64,000 bases of DNA from Pyrus communis (taxonomy: Eukaryota > Streptophyta > Magnoliopsida > Rosales > Rosaceae), in assembly GCF_963583255.1 (NCBI RefSeq), contig NC_084816.1, positions 11,643,100-11,707,099 of the forward strand, given 5' to 3'. The notes below the pieces were generated by a model that ran no database searches, was not told where the DNA came from, and saw only the letters and a list, made by a program, of their open reading frames with translations. The translations under genes were made by a program, and so were the position numbers. Shown here piece by piece: positions 10,871 through 23,493 of the stretch. The stretch's first letter is position 1, and each line of letters starts with the position of its first letter.

Positions 10871-12679
10871 AGTTGTTGTCATGAGCAGAACTAAGGAAAT
10901 CTGAACAACTAAAATAATCCTCAGCCTGTGAGATCTTGTTCACCAATCTGCTTAAGACTTCGAACTGCTTGTAGAACCCACGTAAGGGCGTAAGTACAAA
11001 GTGAGGTGAGCTGGTCCCAGACTTTTTTCAATCTTTAAGTATTGCGATATCGTTAGATGTTTCGTCGTGTGCCCTGTTGAGGCTTGGTTCATGATCAGCT
11101 AATAATTTGAATGGATTGCAAGCTTCTTCACTACTTAGTTTTTCGCTAGCAGGGGCTGCTAATAAAACCTTGTCTTCTGCTCCATCATTAAATGCTTTAA
11201 AGTTTGGAGTGTCATAGGCTTAGTCGGGGTGAGCGACAGGGCTAGATCGGCATGGCTAGGAACCGTGGTACAAGATCGGCACAGTTATAAGCCATGCTGA
11301 CAGATCAAAGGCTGATGGGAACTGTGGAGCAAGAAGGCATGATTGTGAGTGTAGAGTTAGGGCTAACTTGGGCCACGTTGTGCACAGTAGGAGGAATTGT
11401 ACCACTAGGTTCGCGATGCTCGGTTACTGGTGATGTGCTACTTCAATATTGAATCGTCTAGAGTGTTGAGAACAAAGCCTGCCCTCAGTTCTTGGTAATT
11501 AGGCTGGGATGTCATTCTGGTACTCACCTGCCCCAGTGCGCTATTAGGCTGAGTTACCGCGTTTGTCGAAACATAAGTAATCTTTGTATCCGACAATCTA
11601 TGTGGGATAGTCCCATCTACTCGATCTTTTCAATGAAATATGACCCGCTTATGTTGGTCATGTCTCGACAGAGTGCCTTGTCAGTAGCTTCGTTGTGTTG
11701 GAAATCGCATAATCATTTGGTCAAGAGCCTCTCAACTTCTTCCTGAATTTTCCTCTGATGAGGCAATGGAGCTTCTGGCTACCCCTGATCATGACCTACT
11801 GGTCTAGGCTTCTCTTCCATGTGCTCGATTCGTCTATATCATGGCTGCAGTGCATGTGGTACGTTCCTAGCAAGTGAACGAACTACTCGCAAGCTGCTAG
11901 TTGAACTTGAGTCGGATTGAGTAACTACTTTTCTCCGTCCATTGTGTTGCTTACTCCAACGTAAGGTGGAAGATGCTTCTTGCAGGCCTAACCGCGAATG
12001 AACACTTCACCTGGAAAGTTGCTCATTTTGATTATTGGAGCGTGGCCCCAACCGTGAATGTATGCTTGTCCGTGGGCTTAACCGAGAGTGCACACTCCTT
12101 TACGTGCTAAGACGAAAGTATACGCTATCTTAGGGGTCTAGTCAGGAGTGTACACTGTAAGAACGCTTAGTTTGTGACTGGTCGAGTGGCTGCCTACCAG
12201 GACGTTGTTGGAGAGGTTCGTTGTCTGCCATTTTCCTACTTCCGGACACCTCGTCTAGGGCATGCTGCAAGAGCTGATTCACCACGGTAGTCTGCTATGC
12301 GAGGGCATTTGTCTACTTTATGACTTGTGGAAACAATTGTTGTTCTCCATTTGGGTTAGAAGAGCTTAAACGGCATGCGTCTCCTTGAATAGTGGAAGTG
12401 TAATGGACTCTTGGCGCGAGATTTGAGTTAGGATATGTCAAATTTGAGAAGAAATAGGGTGAAAATGCCTCTAGTTCAATCGTTAGTCCATAAATCTAAA
12501 GCCGGGATGGTTGAACCGATCCTGGTCTAGTTGAGATTGCTTGGAGGGCCACGGGAGTAGGCTGGGCCTCAAATTGGTCTGCGGGAATAGGTCGCTTCGC
12601 TGGAGTTGGTAAGGCTATAGTGTGGATTGCTCCGCATGTGATACATGTGAGCACTGGGCTGCTTCTCCTGCCGCAACTA

Positions 12680-12920
12680 CTTGGGCTTGCGCTGCTAAGA
12701 TAATGACTCAGGCCGACTCGCGCTGGGCCTGGCACAGCTACCTTACAGTGTGGGCTACAAATTAGGCCATGCACCAAGTAGACGAGGCTTGGGCCTGCGC
12801 TGCTGGGTTAGTGGCTCGAGCCGACTAGCTCTGGGCCTGTCTCGGCTACTTTGCAGCGTGGGCTGCAGATTGGGCCTTGCCCCAAGTAGACAAGGCTTGG
12901 GATTGCGCTGCTGGCGCATC
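12680..12920. repeat. 108-bp tandem repeat
   Basis: Units start at 12,680, 12,788 and 12,896 with cttgggcttgcgctgct and variants, giving a period of exactly 108 bp (36 codons) and about 2.2 units. A multiple of three suggests it arose in a coding region of the parent element, probably gag, although the minus-strand frame is now broken. Confidence 0.8.
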
Positions 12921-13336
12921 AGCTTGGGCTGCTTCTAACGCCTGGGCTTACTGCTGCAAAGTGGTGTAGGCTTGGGCTGGTGGTCGCCTCACTACCCCCT
13001 GCTCATTGTGGGCTTGCTGCTATGAAGCTGCCCTATTCCCCACTCCCATGATGGTCCCCGTGGCTGCCATGGTGCTGGTGCTCCTTGGTGGGAAGGTTGC
13101 TCCTTTTGCCATCGTATTGAGCCTTGTGGATCGTCGTGGTGGGGCTACGTCTCGTCCTTCATTATTCGATCTAGATCTTTGAACGTAGGAAGTTCTGTTC
13201 GTTGTGGTTTCTAAATCTACAAACGAACGAGAATAAGAAAGTATGAAAAATCTACGAACGAACGAGAAACAGAAAACTTTGAATACGAGAGTCTTCTTTG
13301 AGCGTGTGAATCAAACTCTCAATGAAAGCGCCAATT

Positions 13337-13906
13337 TGTGGATGCAAATTTCCATTGTCTTCTCCTTTGACGAAAATGCATTTGCAAAATAATAACACCT
13401 AAGATTAAGACCAAGAGCCTCACGCTCCAACAATGAATGTGGGGGCTTTGGCCGAAGAATCTCCGATGCCAAAGTCATAATTTGAGAGAGAAAGTGTTTA
13501 GGAATTTTTAGGGAGAGAATGAACTAGCTTTTTAGTGGGAAAGCATGTCTATTTATAGGCGAATGACATGCCCTATTTGGAGAATAGAGACCGGCCGCAT
13601 ATGGTCAAATTGTGAGTATAATTGCAAGATATTATGTGAAATAATATCTTACAATTAACTTGGCAATTAATCCCAAATTGAATAGGAAATTTCAGAGTTA
13701 CCTTTTGAATGATGATTTGATGAGGAGTGATGAGAGGGTTTTGAATAAATACCATTTTGATCACCTTTGAATCTTCCTTGATTGAGCCGTTATTGTCCGT
13801 TTTATGCTAGTGAGAATCCCAGTGTGCCACGAGGGTAATTTTTTCCTTCTAACCCAAAAGTCCACATGTCACCTTCATAATTTTCTTGATTATTTTTGGC
13901 TCCACA
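13337..13906 (-). repeat. LTR (5') of the LARD-like element
   Basis: 570 bp, starting tgtggatgcaaattt and ending ggctccaca; the element's transcription would start here on the minus strand. The target duplication gtaat follows at 13,907-13,911. Confidence 0.8.
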
Positions 13907-13911
13907 GTAAT

Positions 13912-14407
13912 ATTTTAATGGTTTCAGTTCTATTTTTCTGAGCATTTACATTTGTATTCGAAGTTAAAATTTTTACTGATCATATATGTAGATCTCGACA
14001 CATGTTCCTATTGCTCATGATATACAATTCTGAGTGGCATATGTGAATATTTGCATATCAACTTTGATAACATCATCAAATTTGTGGGGGATTTTTCTTG
14101 TAATGTACCTGGTGATGTTGATGGCCTAGAGTTTTCAATTGTCTTAAATTCATGTACCTAAAAATTGTGGGGGTTGTTTATTCAACTTATTTATGGTTGA
14201 AATTTAATTACGTATATGTATACATGTATCATGTATAGAAAAACCTTATTACAGATCGAGAAGGGCAATTTGACATCATTCAAATTGTGGGGGTTATAGA
14301 GCCATTCCTACAAAAAGGTTCAATAGGCATGGGACACAATTTAGCAGGTATTAAACACAAGGGTTCATTAAAAGCTATTGGAAGAACCATACCTGAGTAC
14401 TAATGTA
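13912..14407 (+). other. Internal sequence of the outermost LTR element, part 2
   Basis: Non-coding stretch between the LARD-like element and the LINE. Three copies of a 'ttgtgggggtt'-like phrase occur (about 14,081, 14,165 and 14,286), resembling polypurine tracts. No gene. Confidence 0.3.
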
Positions 14408-14477
14408 TTTATGTGATAATCTGTTCTTTTTCTTTTTTGGTTGAAGAAAACTCAATATTTTATTGAAATCAAATGCA

Positions 14478-14807
14478 CTACATCATATCTTGGCTAAGGA
14501 GGTCTTGAATGAGATCAGAAGGGTCCTCTAACCATACTAATTCATTGCCAATTGAAATGGCAAACTTAGCTAATCTATGGGCAACCCTATTACATGTTCT
14601 TGGCACGTGCACAAACTGGACCAGGGAAAGCAACTCCACCATTTGCCTGACATCCTCCGTTAGCAGACCAACCTCAGAAAAATCTAGAGAATAGTTATTG
14701 ATAGCAGCAATAGCGAGAATGGAATCACTCTCCACAATAACTCTTCTAACCTGCAACCTCCCTGCCAACCAAAGGCCTTCCAAAACTGCCTCAAACTCCA
14801 CATGCAA
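14478..14807 (-). pseudogene. LINE ORF2: RNase H domain
   Basis: An RNase H-like (RVT_3) segment of about 109 residues. It contains EFEAVLEGLWLA, where the Glu belongs to the active site, and VIVESDSILAIAAIN, with the expected Asp. It ends in the AHRLAKFA-type motif usual in plant LINEs. The upstream part of the domain, with the first catalytic Asp, runs into the broken sequence around 14,810-14,950. It is the 3'-most domain, followed by the A-rich tail of the element. Confidence 0.8.
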
Positions 14808-15149
14808 AGCAGACCCAATACCTTCCTACCTTCAAGCTCCTGCTGCTAAAAACTTCCCCGTCCCATCCCTCAACAAAGCTTCCACTCCCCAGAAAAATGC
14901 TCCAGCCGTGTGGCCCCATCAACATTGATTTTGACCTACCCATCAGAGGGGGTCAACCATTTGAGTTAAGGAAATGACCTAGAGACCCTCTGCATTTTGT
15001 GGGTTACCAAATATGCCTGATACCAGCACACCACCTTTTGCACTACATCCATAGGTTATCCACGTTGCCCATCCCATACTAGGAAGTTACGAGCTTGCCA
15101 CAAACCCCAGAGAACTATGCAAACAAGATCAAACTTTGCTTTCTAATTC

Positions 15150-15921
15150 TCAACTATTGAAATGAGCCACTCTTGCATCAACGTTGTCAGTTCCGGTAAT
15201 ATACCAGCACCCAATGGAGACCCCAACCACACAGCCTTCGCAAACACACTCCCTAAACACATGCCTATTCATTTTGAGATACTCCGAACACGCCCCACAC
15301 TTTATATCAAGGTGCACCCTCTTCCTTACAAGATTAAATTTAGTCGACATAATGTTCTGATTAAGTTTCCGCGTAAATATCTTCACCTTATAAGGAATCT
15401 TAGCCCTCCATATCGACTTCCAGAGAGGTGAACAAGCATTGCTCCCTTCTGACGTAGACGCACCCAACGTGTTAGATTGCACCAACTCCCTAACCACCAG
15501 ATAACCACAGCTAACAATATACTCACCCCCATGAATTATAATGCCACACTAACCGATTCGATGGTAAGCGAAAACTGATCGGTATAGTACTAATCAAACC
15601 CACCTCCTCCTCCAAAAACAAATCCTGTAACTCATCCAATTTCCACGCGTAAAACTCCATATCAATTAGCTTTTGGGCACGCATACCCTCCTGATTAGTA
15701 GCAGTAATAGACAAGACTTTGAAAGAGTGAAGTCTTGGTAGCCATCTATCATTCCACACCATAATAGACACAATATTCCCAACAACCCATCTGGAACCAC
15801 GGACCAACACCTTCCGTGCCTTTAAAATACTAGACCAGCAATACGAACAACTCTTCGAAACAAGTGCCTCCCAAAAAGAAACCGTGGGAAAATAACGAGC
15901 CTTGAAAAAGTAAGCCACCAA
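15150..15921 (-). pseudogene. LINE ORF2: zf-RVT zinc-binding region and linker
   Basis: Two out-of-phase pieces. The upstream piece (15,921-15,523) is the conserved region after the RT (KARYFPTVSFWEA, SYCWSSILKAR, GSRWVVGNI), which precedes the zinc-binding region in plant LINE ORF2. The downstream piece (15,497-15,150) holds the zf-RVT motif: LWKSIWRAKIPYKVKIF, then CGACSEYLKMNRHVFREC with the Cys/His spacing. A stop and frame change at 15,498-15,522 separates them. Confidence 0.8.
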
Positions 15922-16245
15922 TGAACTAGGTTGCTAGAAAGTATGCCACCCCTGTTTAGCCAAAATCACGAGATTAAATGCAATTACGTCCCAACAGCCT
16001 ATTCCCTTTTCTCCTTCGATTTGCACAGCTTTTCCCAAGACTACCAATGTATCTTCCTTGCATTCGGATCACTACCCCCACCAGAACCGAGCCATCAACT
16101 TATGAAGATCATCACAGAAGGTCCTGGGAAGCAAGAAACAATTCATAACATAAGCCGAAAAAGCCTGAGCAACCACTTTAATAAGAAGCTCACGCCCCGC
16201 ACTACTCAGACATTTTCCTTTCCACCCACATAGCCTATTCAGGAC

Positions 16246-17393
16246 TCATTCCTTGATGTAGGAAAATGTTTGTTTCTTATTTTTACTCACAAAGGTAGGC
16301 AGCCTTAAGTAACGTTCATGCTGCTCCACCACTTGGACACCAAGAAACCCAACCATAAAAGCCTGCTCCCTCGAGCAAGCATTTGCACTGAAAGCAACAC
16401 TACTCTTTGAAAATTTTACCGCCTTCCCCGACGCTTGAGAGTATACATCTAATATATGCTGAATAACCGCACAATCATCAAGACTAGCTTTCCTGACTAG
16501 AAAGCTATGATCAACAAAGAGAAAGAGTAAGTGGTGAATATTCAGAGCACCTTCACAAATACTAATACCACTAAGAGCCCCACACTGCTCCTTTTTCGCA
16601 ATGAGAGCCCAAAGACCCTCCACATATAGTAAGAAAAGATACGGCGAGATTGGGTCCCCTTGCCGAAGACCACGGGATGGCACAACATACCCCTTAGGCT
16701 CCCCATTATTTAGGAAAGAATAGTAAACCGATGACACACAAGCCATAATCACTCTGATCCATTCCCTAGCAAAACCTAACCTGACCATCATAGTTTCTAG
16801 GAATTTCCATTCGACACGGTCATATGCTTTGCTAAGGTCCAATTTCAAAGCCAAATACCTATCTTGACCATGTCATTTATTATGGAGAAAATGACCACTA
16901 CTGAATTATCAAAGATCAATCTACCAGGGACAAATGCACTTTGATGTGGAGATATAATAATAGACAAAATCCCTTTAAGCCGATTAGTAAACAATTTCGC
17001 CCCAATCTTATACACAACATTGCATAAACTAATCGGCCTTAGTTGGGTCATATCCTGGGGTTCGACAACTTTTGGAATAAGTATGACATGCGTAAAGCAA
17101 GCTTCATGCAACAAACGGTTCGACATCAAGAAAGACCGAACGGCATCCACCACATCTGTCCCCACAATATGCCAAAATTTCTGATAGAAAAGTGGAGACA
17201 TCCCATCCAATCCCAGAGACTTAGAAGGATGCATTTGAAAGAAAGCCACCTTAATTTCCTCTTCCATAAAAGGTTTCAATAATTCCGCATTTATCTCCAG
17301 AATGACTTTTGGAACCACTGCTTCTGTCACTTCACTCATGGCATTTGGCAAAACCCCTTGGGACCAAAAAATCTTCCTAAAATAATCCATCAT
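16246..17393 (-). pseudogene. LINE ORF2: reverse transcriptase
   Basis: RT of the plant L1 type in two overlapping frames (17,393-16,845 and 16,854-16,246). Landmarks in order are KSLGLDGMSPLFYQKFW, LIPKV, LRPISLCNVVYKI, ANRLK-like TNRLKGIL, QSAFVPGR, LDLSKAYDRVEW and SRGLRQGDPISPYLFLL. The catalytic F-A-D-D motif reads FVDH at its usual place, so the second essential Asp is lost. Together with the frameshift near 16,850, this shows the enzyme is dead. Confidence 0.88.
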
Positions 17394-17762
17394 TGCATGC
17401 TCAATACCATCAGGTGAATCCTACCAAACCTTGGCCTCATCCTGCAGCCCTTTATTGGTATTCTTCTTTCCCCGATTCAAAGCACGTTGGTGAAAGATCC
17501 TTCAACCATTATGTTCAAAACCGTTGCCACCAAAACATCTTCTTTCTACTCAGCAATGAATCCAAAGTACCAATTAATTCCCCTTACACGCCCTCAACTC
17601 CATCGACGGTGGATGCTTAAATAAAACACCTAACTTTTCTCTCACCTTTGCAATTTCCAATCTCGTTGAACCAAACATATTACGCTACCACTCCAACAAC
17701 GTGACCCGCGGGGCACATATCTTCTCACAAACCTAGAATAATGGCACACCCTTACTCGGAAT

Positions 17763-18208
17763 TGAAGGAAAAATTTTGTCCTAGCTAAGAACATGTAAGA
17801 ACATTTGAATACATAGGCATACTAATAACACTTTAAAGTAGGCATGCATTCAAAAACAATTCATAAAACCCATGACTTTCAAAGCCTAGTATATGGTGAA
17901 CCATAAGACTCTTTAACAATATTAAAGAGAATAAGAATTTAGAGATTCTTTACCCTTGAAGCTCATCCTTGATTACACAAGGGATTCACCCAAGTGGAGG
18001 GCCTTCAAGTCACCTCCTTGCTCCTTGGATCTTCCTTGTGATTTTCTCCCTTTTAGTGCTCCTTTTCTTCTTTGAGGATTTGAGGATTTGTTCTCCAAAA
18101 CACCAAAAGTTTGGTGTCTCTAAGTCTCCACACCAAAGATGTTGTGTGAAGATGAAAATGGATGACTTAGGGAAGAAAGATTGCTAGATCTTCCTCACCT
18201 AAGGTGGC
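17763..18208 (-). repeat. Copia 3' LTR, distal part (left of Athila)
   Basis: 446 bp matching 39,674-40,119 with one visible difference. It is cut by the Athila insertion; the gtggc at 18,204-18,208 is its target site. Confidence 0.93.
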
Positions 18209-20450
18209 TGGTGCGAGATTTACTTGACACTCAAATTAAACCCTCGTTTGACAATTGTAGTAGAATGGATAAGTGAGGGATCGTTCTAGACCGGGGATTA
18301 GGAGGGCTTGCTAAAACCTTCTAAATTGACTTAAAAACATAAAAACTAAATTAAAATACTCTTAACAAGACTACTAGGACTCAGAATGGCTTTGAAAAAC
18401 TCAAATTGTCTAAAACAATCAAATTGACTCAAATAGAAGCTAGAACTTGATTTAGACGAATTTGCAAGTGTTTATGACTCCAAAAGCTTAAAGAGACAAA
18501 AATAAAACAAATACGAATGATTAAGACTTAACAAAATAGGGGGGGAAATTGTGGTTGGACGATATTAAATTAAATGGACAGAATATAATTAAAGGCAAAA
18601 TGTAAATATGAATGTGATAAAAATATGGATGATGGAATAGCCAAGGGGTTCTTCTCCACACATGTTACACTTGCAAAACAAAATTGATTCTCAGTTGGTC
18701 TTTCGATAAGTTGTGAAACTCAATGCTCCAAGTTAATTAGATCCACTTAGATTAACTTTCAGATTTCCCTAAATTCGTTGGATTGAATGGAATACGCATT
18801 ACAACCAAATTATTCTTAATCAAAGTCCCTAACTATGGAATACGCATGATAGAGACATTCAACAAAGATCATTAAGTTCAACGGAAATCATAAACATCGA
18901 CGAGGCATTCGTTACTATGGAATACGCATGAAACTTATGCCAAGAATTCATTTAACGCGATTGTTTATAAGCAACCTCCACTACTTGTGAATATAAGTTC
19001 ATAGCGATTAGGTGAAATTCACTTATATTCTAGCGTCATATTTATGCATGAAAATTAAGCTTGCAATCTCAATGAACATACATAAATAAGTTATCAATCA
19101 AACAGTTAAACGAATTGAATCCACAACTTATGAAATTCCAACCAAACGTAATCAATTCAAAATGCAAATATAAACATAGTTTCGAATCACCCCCTAGCTA
19201 AAGGGGGTTTAGTTCCTCATAACTTTGAAATCAAAGAAACACCTAAACATTCCAACAACTCAAACGTGAATTGTATGAACGTTTAGGCACTCTTCTCTTC
19301 CCTTCTCATACGTACAAAACAAAGAGAATTAAATTTAAACTTTGAAATCAAAGAAACACCTAAACATTCCAACAACTCAAACTTGAATTGTATGAACGTT
19401 TAAGCACTCTTTTCTTCCTCGTTGTTGTAGCACAAGGTCTAAGGTGAGCTTTGGGGATTATGTGAAGTGTTTTGGAGGGATGGGAAGTGGTTGGATAGTG
19501 GCTGCAATGAAGGAGAAAAACTGCACAGAAAATGGAAGTGTTTGTAACTGAAAATGTGTATGGAAGAGTGAATGAATTTTGAGGAGTGTTGGATGCTTAT
19601 TTATAGGTGAAATGGGGGAACAAAAGAGGGAATATTGCAGCTAGGAGGGGATGAATGATTATGGGTGCATGTGTTTGGAATAATGAAGGGGGAATGTATG
19701 TAATAAAACAACTAGGAAAAGTTATGGAAAGTTGGAAATGGGAGTGGGAACTCACGGCATTGTTGGGTTGTTTATGGGAGAATAAATGTATGATAATGGC
19801 TAAATAATTAAAGGGAATGAATGGGAGTGACACTAGGTTGGTTATGCATGTGAATGCAAGGAGGAAAGCTGAAAATGCAAGGGAAGCTCACGGCACAATG
19901 TTGTTTTGCTTCTTGAAATGCATGTGAATGCATTTGAGTGTAATATGAAAAGAATGACTAATTAATGTATGTAGGGTTGATATGCATGTGAATTAGGTTG
20001 GAAAGAGGTGGAAGTGGAATGTTATGCAATGATAATGTCTTGTAAAGATGCTAATAAATAATGCATGTAGGGTTAGCTAGGTTGGCTTTGTTTGGGTGCA
20101 TGTATGTTAATGGTGGTTTTGCATGTGAATTGATGGATTGTTTTTGATGGAATGGATGGTTCTTTGCATGGCTATAAGGGATAGAATAAGAGAGAATGGG
20201 CTAGGCCCTTTGTTTTATGTCCAAAGTGAAAATAAGGCCTTCAAATTCGTCCAAACTTTGGCTCCATGGATAAGCTATCCAATCCATGCCCAAAAATGCT
20301 CCAAATGGCCTCAAAATGCACTTTCTTGCTCCCTAAGCCCTTAGAACCTGAAAACACACAAAAGAAGCATAAAGAACTAAAATAACTAAAGAAACATAAC
20401 GTAAATGTACGAGAACAAGCCATTTAAGTCGCATGAATATGCTCCTATCA
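18209..20450 (-). repeat. Athila 3' LTR
   Basis: 2,242 bp. It contains an internal duplication of about 80 bp (near 19,226-19,305 and 19,341-19,420, 'aactttgaaatcaaagaaac') and several 'ctatggaatacgcatga' phrases (18,834, 18,914). A minus-strand TATA box (tataaataag) is at 19,596-19,605. Confidence 0.95.
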
Positions 20451-20466
20451 AATACCCCCACACTTA
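20451..20466 (-). other. Athila polypurine tract
   Basis: On the minus strand, aagtgtgggggtattt abuts the 3' LTR start tgatagg. Two further copies of the same motif, followed by similar sequence, lie inside the element near 22,163 and 24,520. Confidence 0.85.
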
Positions 20467-21243
20467 GCTTTTGCTAGTCCTCGAGCAAAACAGAATAAAA
20501 ACAAATAAACAAAACGACACTAAACACGTAAAACACAACCTAAACCTTCCAACAACCGTCTTAGGGATTTCCAATGCACATGACATGTTAAAAATCATCA
20601 TTCTCACAGATTTTTAGTCATCTTCACACTTAAGTACATTCTTAATCATAGTCACCATATACTAGTTCACAATTAAGCATTTAAAACCATGTTTTGAATG
20701 TAGTAACATGCCTTAGAGAATTTGCTCAATTCCTTACAAGATATGCACTCGATTTTCACTCAGAATTTCTAACTACACACCCTAATCTAGTCATATGTGA
20801 GAAGATTGATGTAAACATGAAAACGAACACTCACATATATGTATCATAAAGAGAGCAATTTCTGGAGTTAATAAGCATGTTTAGGTATGATCTCATGAAT
20901 GGAATGCTACTACTTAGAATGAGAACCAGTGATTCCATAAGCTCATATCAATTTCAAACTCCGCAAATTGAAACACATAACACTCAAGATAGAAGTTGAG
21001 GGAGGTAACGGGGCTAAGGGTAATGGTTTAACAAAGAAAGGTAGAGTACACAAACGTTCTTAAAGCAATAGTGAGCAAAGTATTGAATTAGGCACTTAGA
21101 ATTCCCTTTAGAACGCAGAAGTTAACTTTGAACACCCAAGGGGAAGTCACAACACTTAGGGCCATATTCAAACTTTTTGGGCCCTTTCATCAACAATCAC
21201 ACTTGTGAGTCCATTCTCACTTATTTTCACTATTTTTCTTTTC

Positions 21244-21288
<45 letters not shown>

Positions 21289-22135
21289 CTTTTTCCCGTG
21301 CCTCCTTTAAGACTTAGGCACATACATACACACAAAAATCCCTTCCCCCACACTTATTTTCTGCAACATATTAATAAAAAGGAATTCAATTAAGTCATGC
21401 TCACTATCCTTTAAGAACAAGGGTATAGGAAAGTCCTACTCTAGGCTAGGTAAGGGGTGATGTGGGTTAACAAAGAATAAAGGCTAAACGAGGCTCAACG
21501 GGGTTAAAACTTACAATAAATACGAAATATGGGAAGTAAGGCTATTTGGTTATGGTGGCAACTACACAACTTCATCTTGATATATGTTATGCAATTCAAT
21601 GTCATGCTTTGAATGAAACGGATATAAGTTCTAGCATTTAGTTCTATCATGATACAATTGCATTCTAAGTAGTAACCAAGCAAGGAATAATGAGATCATG
21701 CAACAACTTTAGAAAACAAAGAATCACAGAAAATAACTCTCCAAAGAAGGTAATGGCTCGAGTCTCACAGGGTTGTAGCGTTTGTTTGAGTTCCTTCCTT
21801 CAAGCATGTTACAAAAACGAATTTTTCTTTTATGATTGCATGTGAAGTCATATATTATAACCATAACTAAGCATAAACCAAGAGTAAATCAAACTTTTCT
21901 CTATGTTTATAACTCTTTCTAACCGTCATGCAATTATAAACCAAATCCTTAACATTGTGTTGGAAGGTATCCTAAGACACAAACTCACAAAAACGACTCA
22001 AAACACTCTTTTTAGGCTTTTCAAAACAATTTTTCAAATTTTTATGTGCTTTTCGGAGTTATAAAACAACACACACTAAAATAGTTTTAAAACAGTGAGA
22101 AACAACATGTGAAGTGATAGGTGATAAAATCCAAC
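20467..22135 (-). other. Athila 3' non-coding region, no ORF
   Basis: No credible gene on either strand. It contains a run of 30 T at 21,259-21,288 preceded by a tttctttt tract. An env-like glycoprotein would be expected around here or just upstream in env-bearing Athila copies, and I see none. Confidence 0.5.
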
Positions 22136-22285
22136 GAATTTGCATCAAATATACTTAGTTACCCCCCCACACTTAAATCAAACATTGTCCTCAATGTTTT
22201 AAGCATAGATTCACACAAAGCATAAGTAAATACACAAAAAGCACTTAAACATACTAAACATGGCAAAATGTAATTAACAAAGAGA
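22136..22285 (-). repeat. Internal repeat unit A with polypurine motif
   Basis: The sequence 'acccccccacacttaaatcaaa' followed by a 'ttgtcctcaatgttttaagca' phrase is repeated at 24,470-24,640, and without the C-run at 24,205-24,335. The units flank the antisense ORF module. On the minus strand the C-run is a polypurine tract like the one at the LTR. Confidence 0.75.
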
Positions 22286-23493
22286 AGAGTTTAGGGACGC
22301 AAATCTGGTTATGGAGTGTAAATTCCATCTTCTCTTTGTTGATTGCAATGAGGCTTGATCTTGATGATCCACAGGCTTACTCTCGAACTGGTTTCCGCCC
22401 ATCATTGATTTTCCTTTGTGCTACTGGGCTGGAGGATTCTTTTGGTCTTCCCCGAAGGTCTGAGCTTATCCCTTTTGTCTGTTTCTTTGTTCAATCTGTG
22501 CAGGAGTGGTCCCTTCTCTGGAAGTGTATCAACCGTTGAAGATGACTACTCGAGAGCAACGCTAGGTAAGCAATCAGGAATAGGTTCCAGGCAGTTGGCT
22601 CCAGATCGGAAGACTGACTCCAAGTGCCGGCTGATTGCTTCTTTCACTTTGCCATGCGAGTAAGAACAAGGACAAAGAAAAAGACAGGGAGAGAGCATGA
22701 TATGAGATACTTTTGCTTTTGACCTTGATGATATGAGATACCTTTGCTTTTGAAGAAGCGGTGAAGGAATCAGCGCATGTATTTCCTCCTGGGTCATATG
22801 TACTCCAGGTATCTGGTATCATCTTTGGGGAAGAAGAAAATTTTGAGTAATTCAAAAGGCTTTGCTGGGAGTGCGCCCTCAGAGGTGAGAGAGAGTTGGG
22901 CATTTTTCTTCAGGTTTACCCTGCCATAAAAGACGAAGGTCGACATATATAGAGATAATATCAAGTGGTGGTACTTTTTACCTTCGTCGACAAACGTTTT
23001 GATCCCGCAAATCCGGCTTTTTGAAATAATGGCGCCTCTTCGATCTCTGAACACGCCTCTTCGATTTCTGAGCAGGCGCCCCTTCGATTTCTGAACGACG
23101 CCCCTTCGCTTTCTGAACGACACGTGGTAGTGCAGATGCGGCTCTTTTTGACAAAGCTGCACGCGTCTTCTGAAAAGCTGAGAAAGTGTCGCCGAACTTT
23201 GCGCTTGTCGGCTAAAGACGTGTAATTGAGATGATGGCCTCCACGTGTTATCAGCTTTGTCAGATATCTTTTGACAAAGCTGAACGCGTTTTCTGAAAAA
23301 CCGCGAAAGCGTCGTCGAAATTTGCGGAGGAAAATCCGGATCTCTGAATCGGTGGACGCGTCGCCATGGCTTTTTATGGAGCTATCGATCACCCCAACAA
23401 ATACACTCTGAAGAAATCCCATTCTTGAAAAATCGACTCCGGCCCTTTGAGAATTAACTCCAACCACCCCTTCTTTCTGAACACTTTTGAAAA
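22286..23493 (+). promoter_or_regulatory. Upstream region of the antisense ORF, tandem repeats and G-boxes
   Basis: About 1.2 kb of higher GC content than the surrounding element. It carries four copies of a 21-23 bp unit, gcc(c/t)cttcgatttctgaac, at 23,034, 23,055, 23,078 and 23,100. There are two copies of a 60-bp block (ttgacaaagctg(c/a)acgcgt...) at about 23,144 and 23,268, and two cacgtg G-boxes at 23,121 and 23,242. A tatatagag is at 22,945. An inverted repeat, acaaagagaag...cttctctttgt, marks the left edge (22,279-22,342). The minus-strand frame 22,961-23,506 is probably only a by-product of these repeats. I infer a promoter or leader for the ORF at 23,494; there is no direct proof. 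Confidence 0.5.

Larger units (their letters stand above)
8919..13906 (-). mobile_element. Non-autonomous LTR retrotransposon (LARD-like)
   Basis: This 4,988-bp element has LTRs at 8,919-9,507 and 13,337-13,906 beginning tgtgg; the right one ends ccaca. It is flanked by the 5-bp direct repeat gtaat at 8,914-8,918 and 13,907-13,911. Orientation is minus: each LTR has a cctataaataccc-type TATA box on the minus strand (complement near 9,150-9,162 and 13,549-13,561), and a ggcgctttcattgaga primer-site-like sequence adjoins the right LTR (complement near 13,319-13,334). The LTRs differ at roughly a tenth of positions, so the insertion is old. The interior has no protease, RT or integrase. Only a short decayed Pro/Ala/Gln-type gag-like stretch remains near 13,000-13,130 (minus), plus two tandem-repeat blocks. 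It must have depended on another element's enzymes. Confidence 0.8.

Noticed and set aside
20451..22135. Possible env-like gene of the Athila
   Set aside because: I searched for a long frame with a signal peptide or membrane segments on the minus strand and saw none; the T30 tract and stops rule out a usual env-like ORF here.
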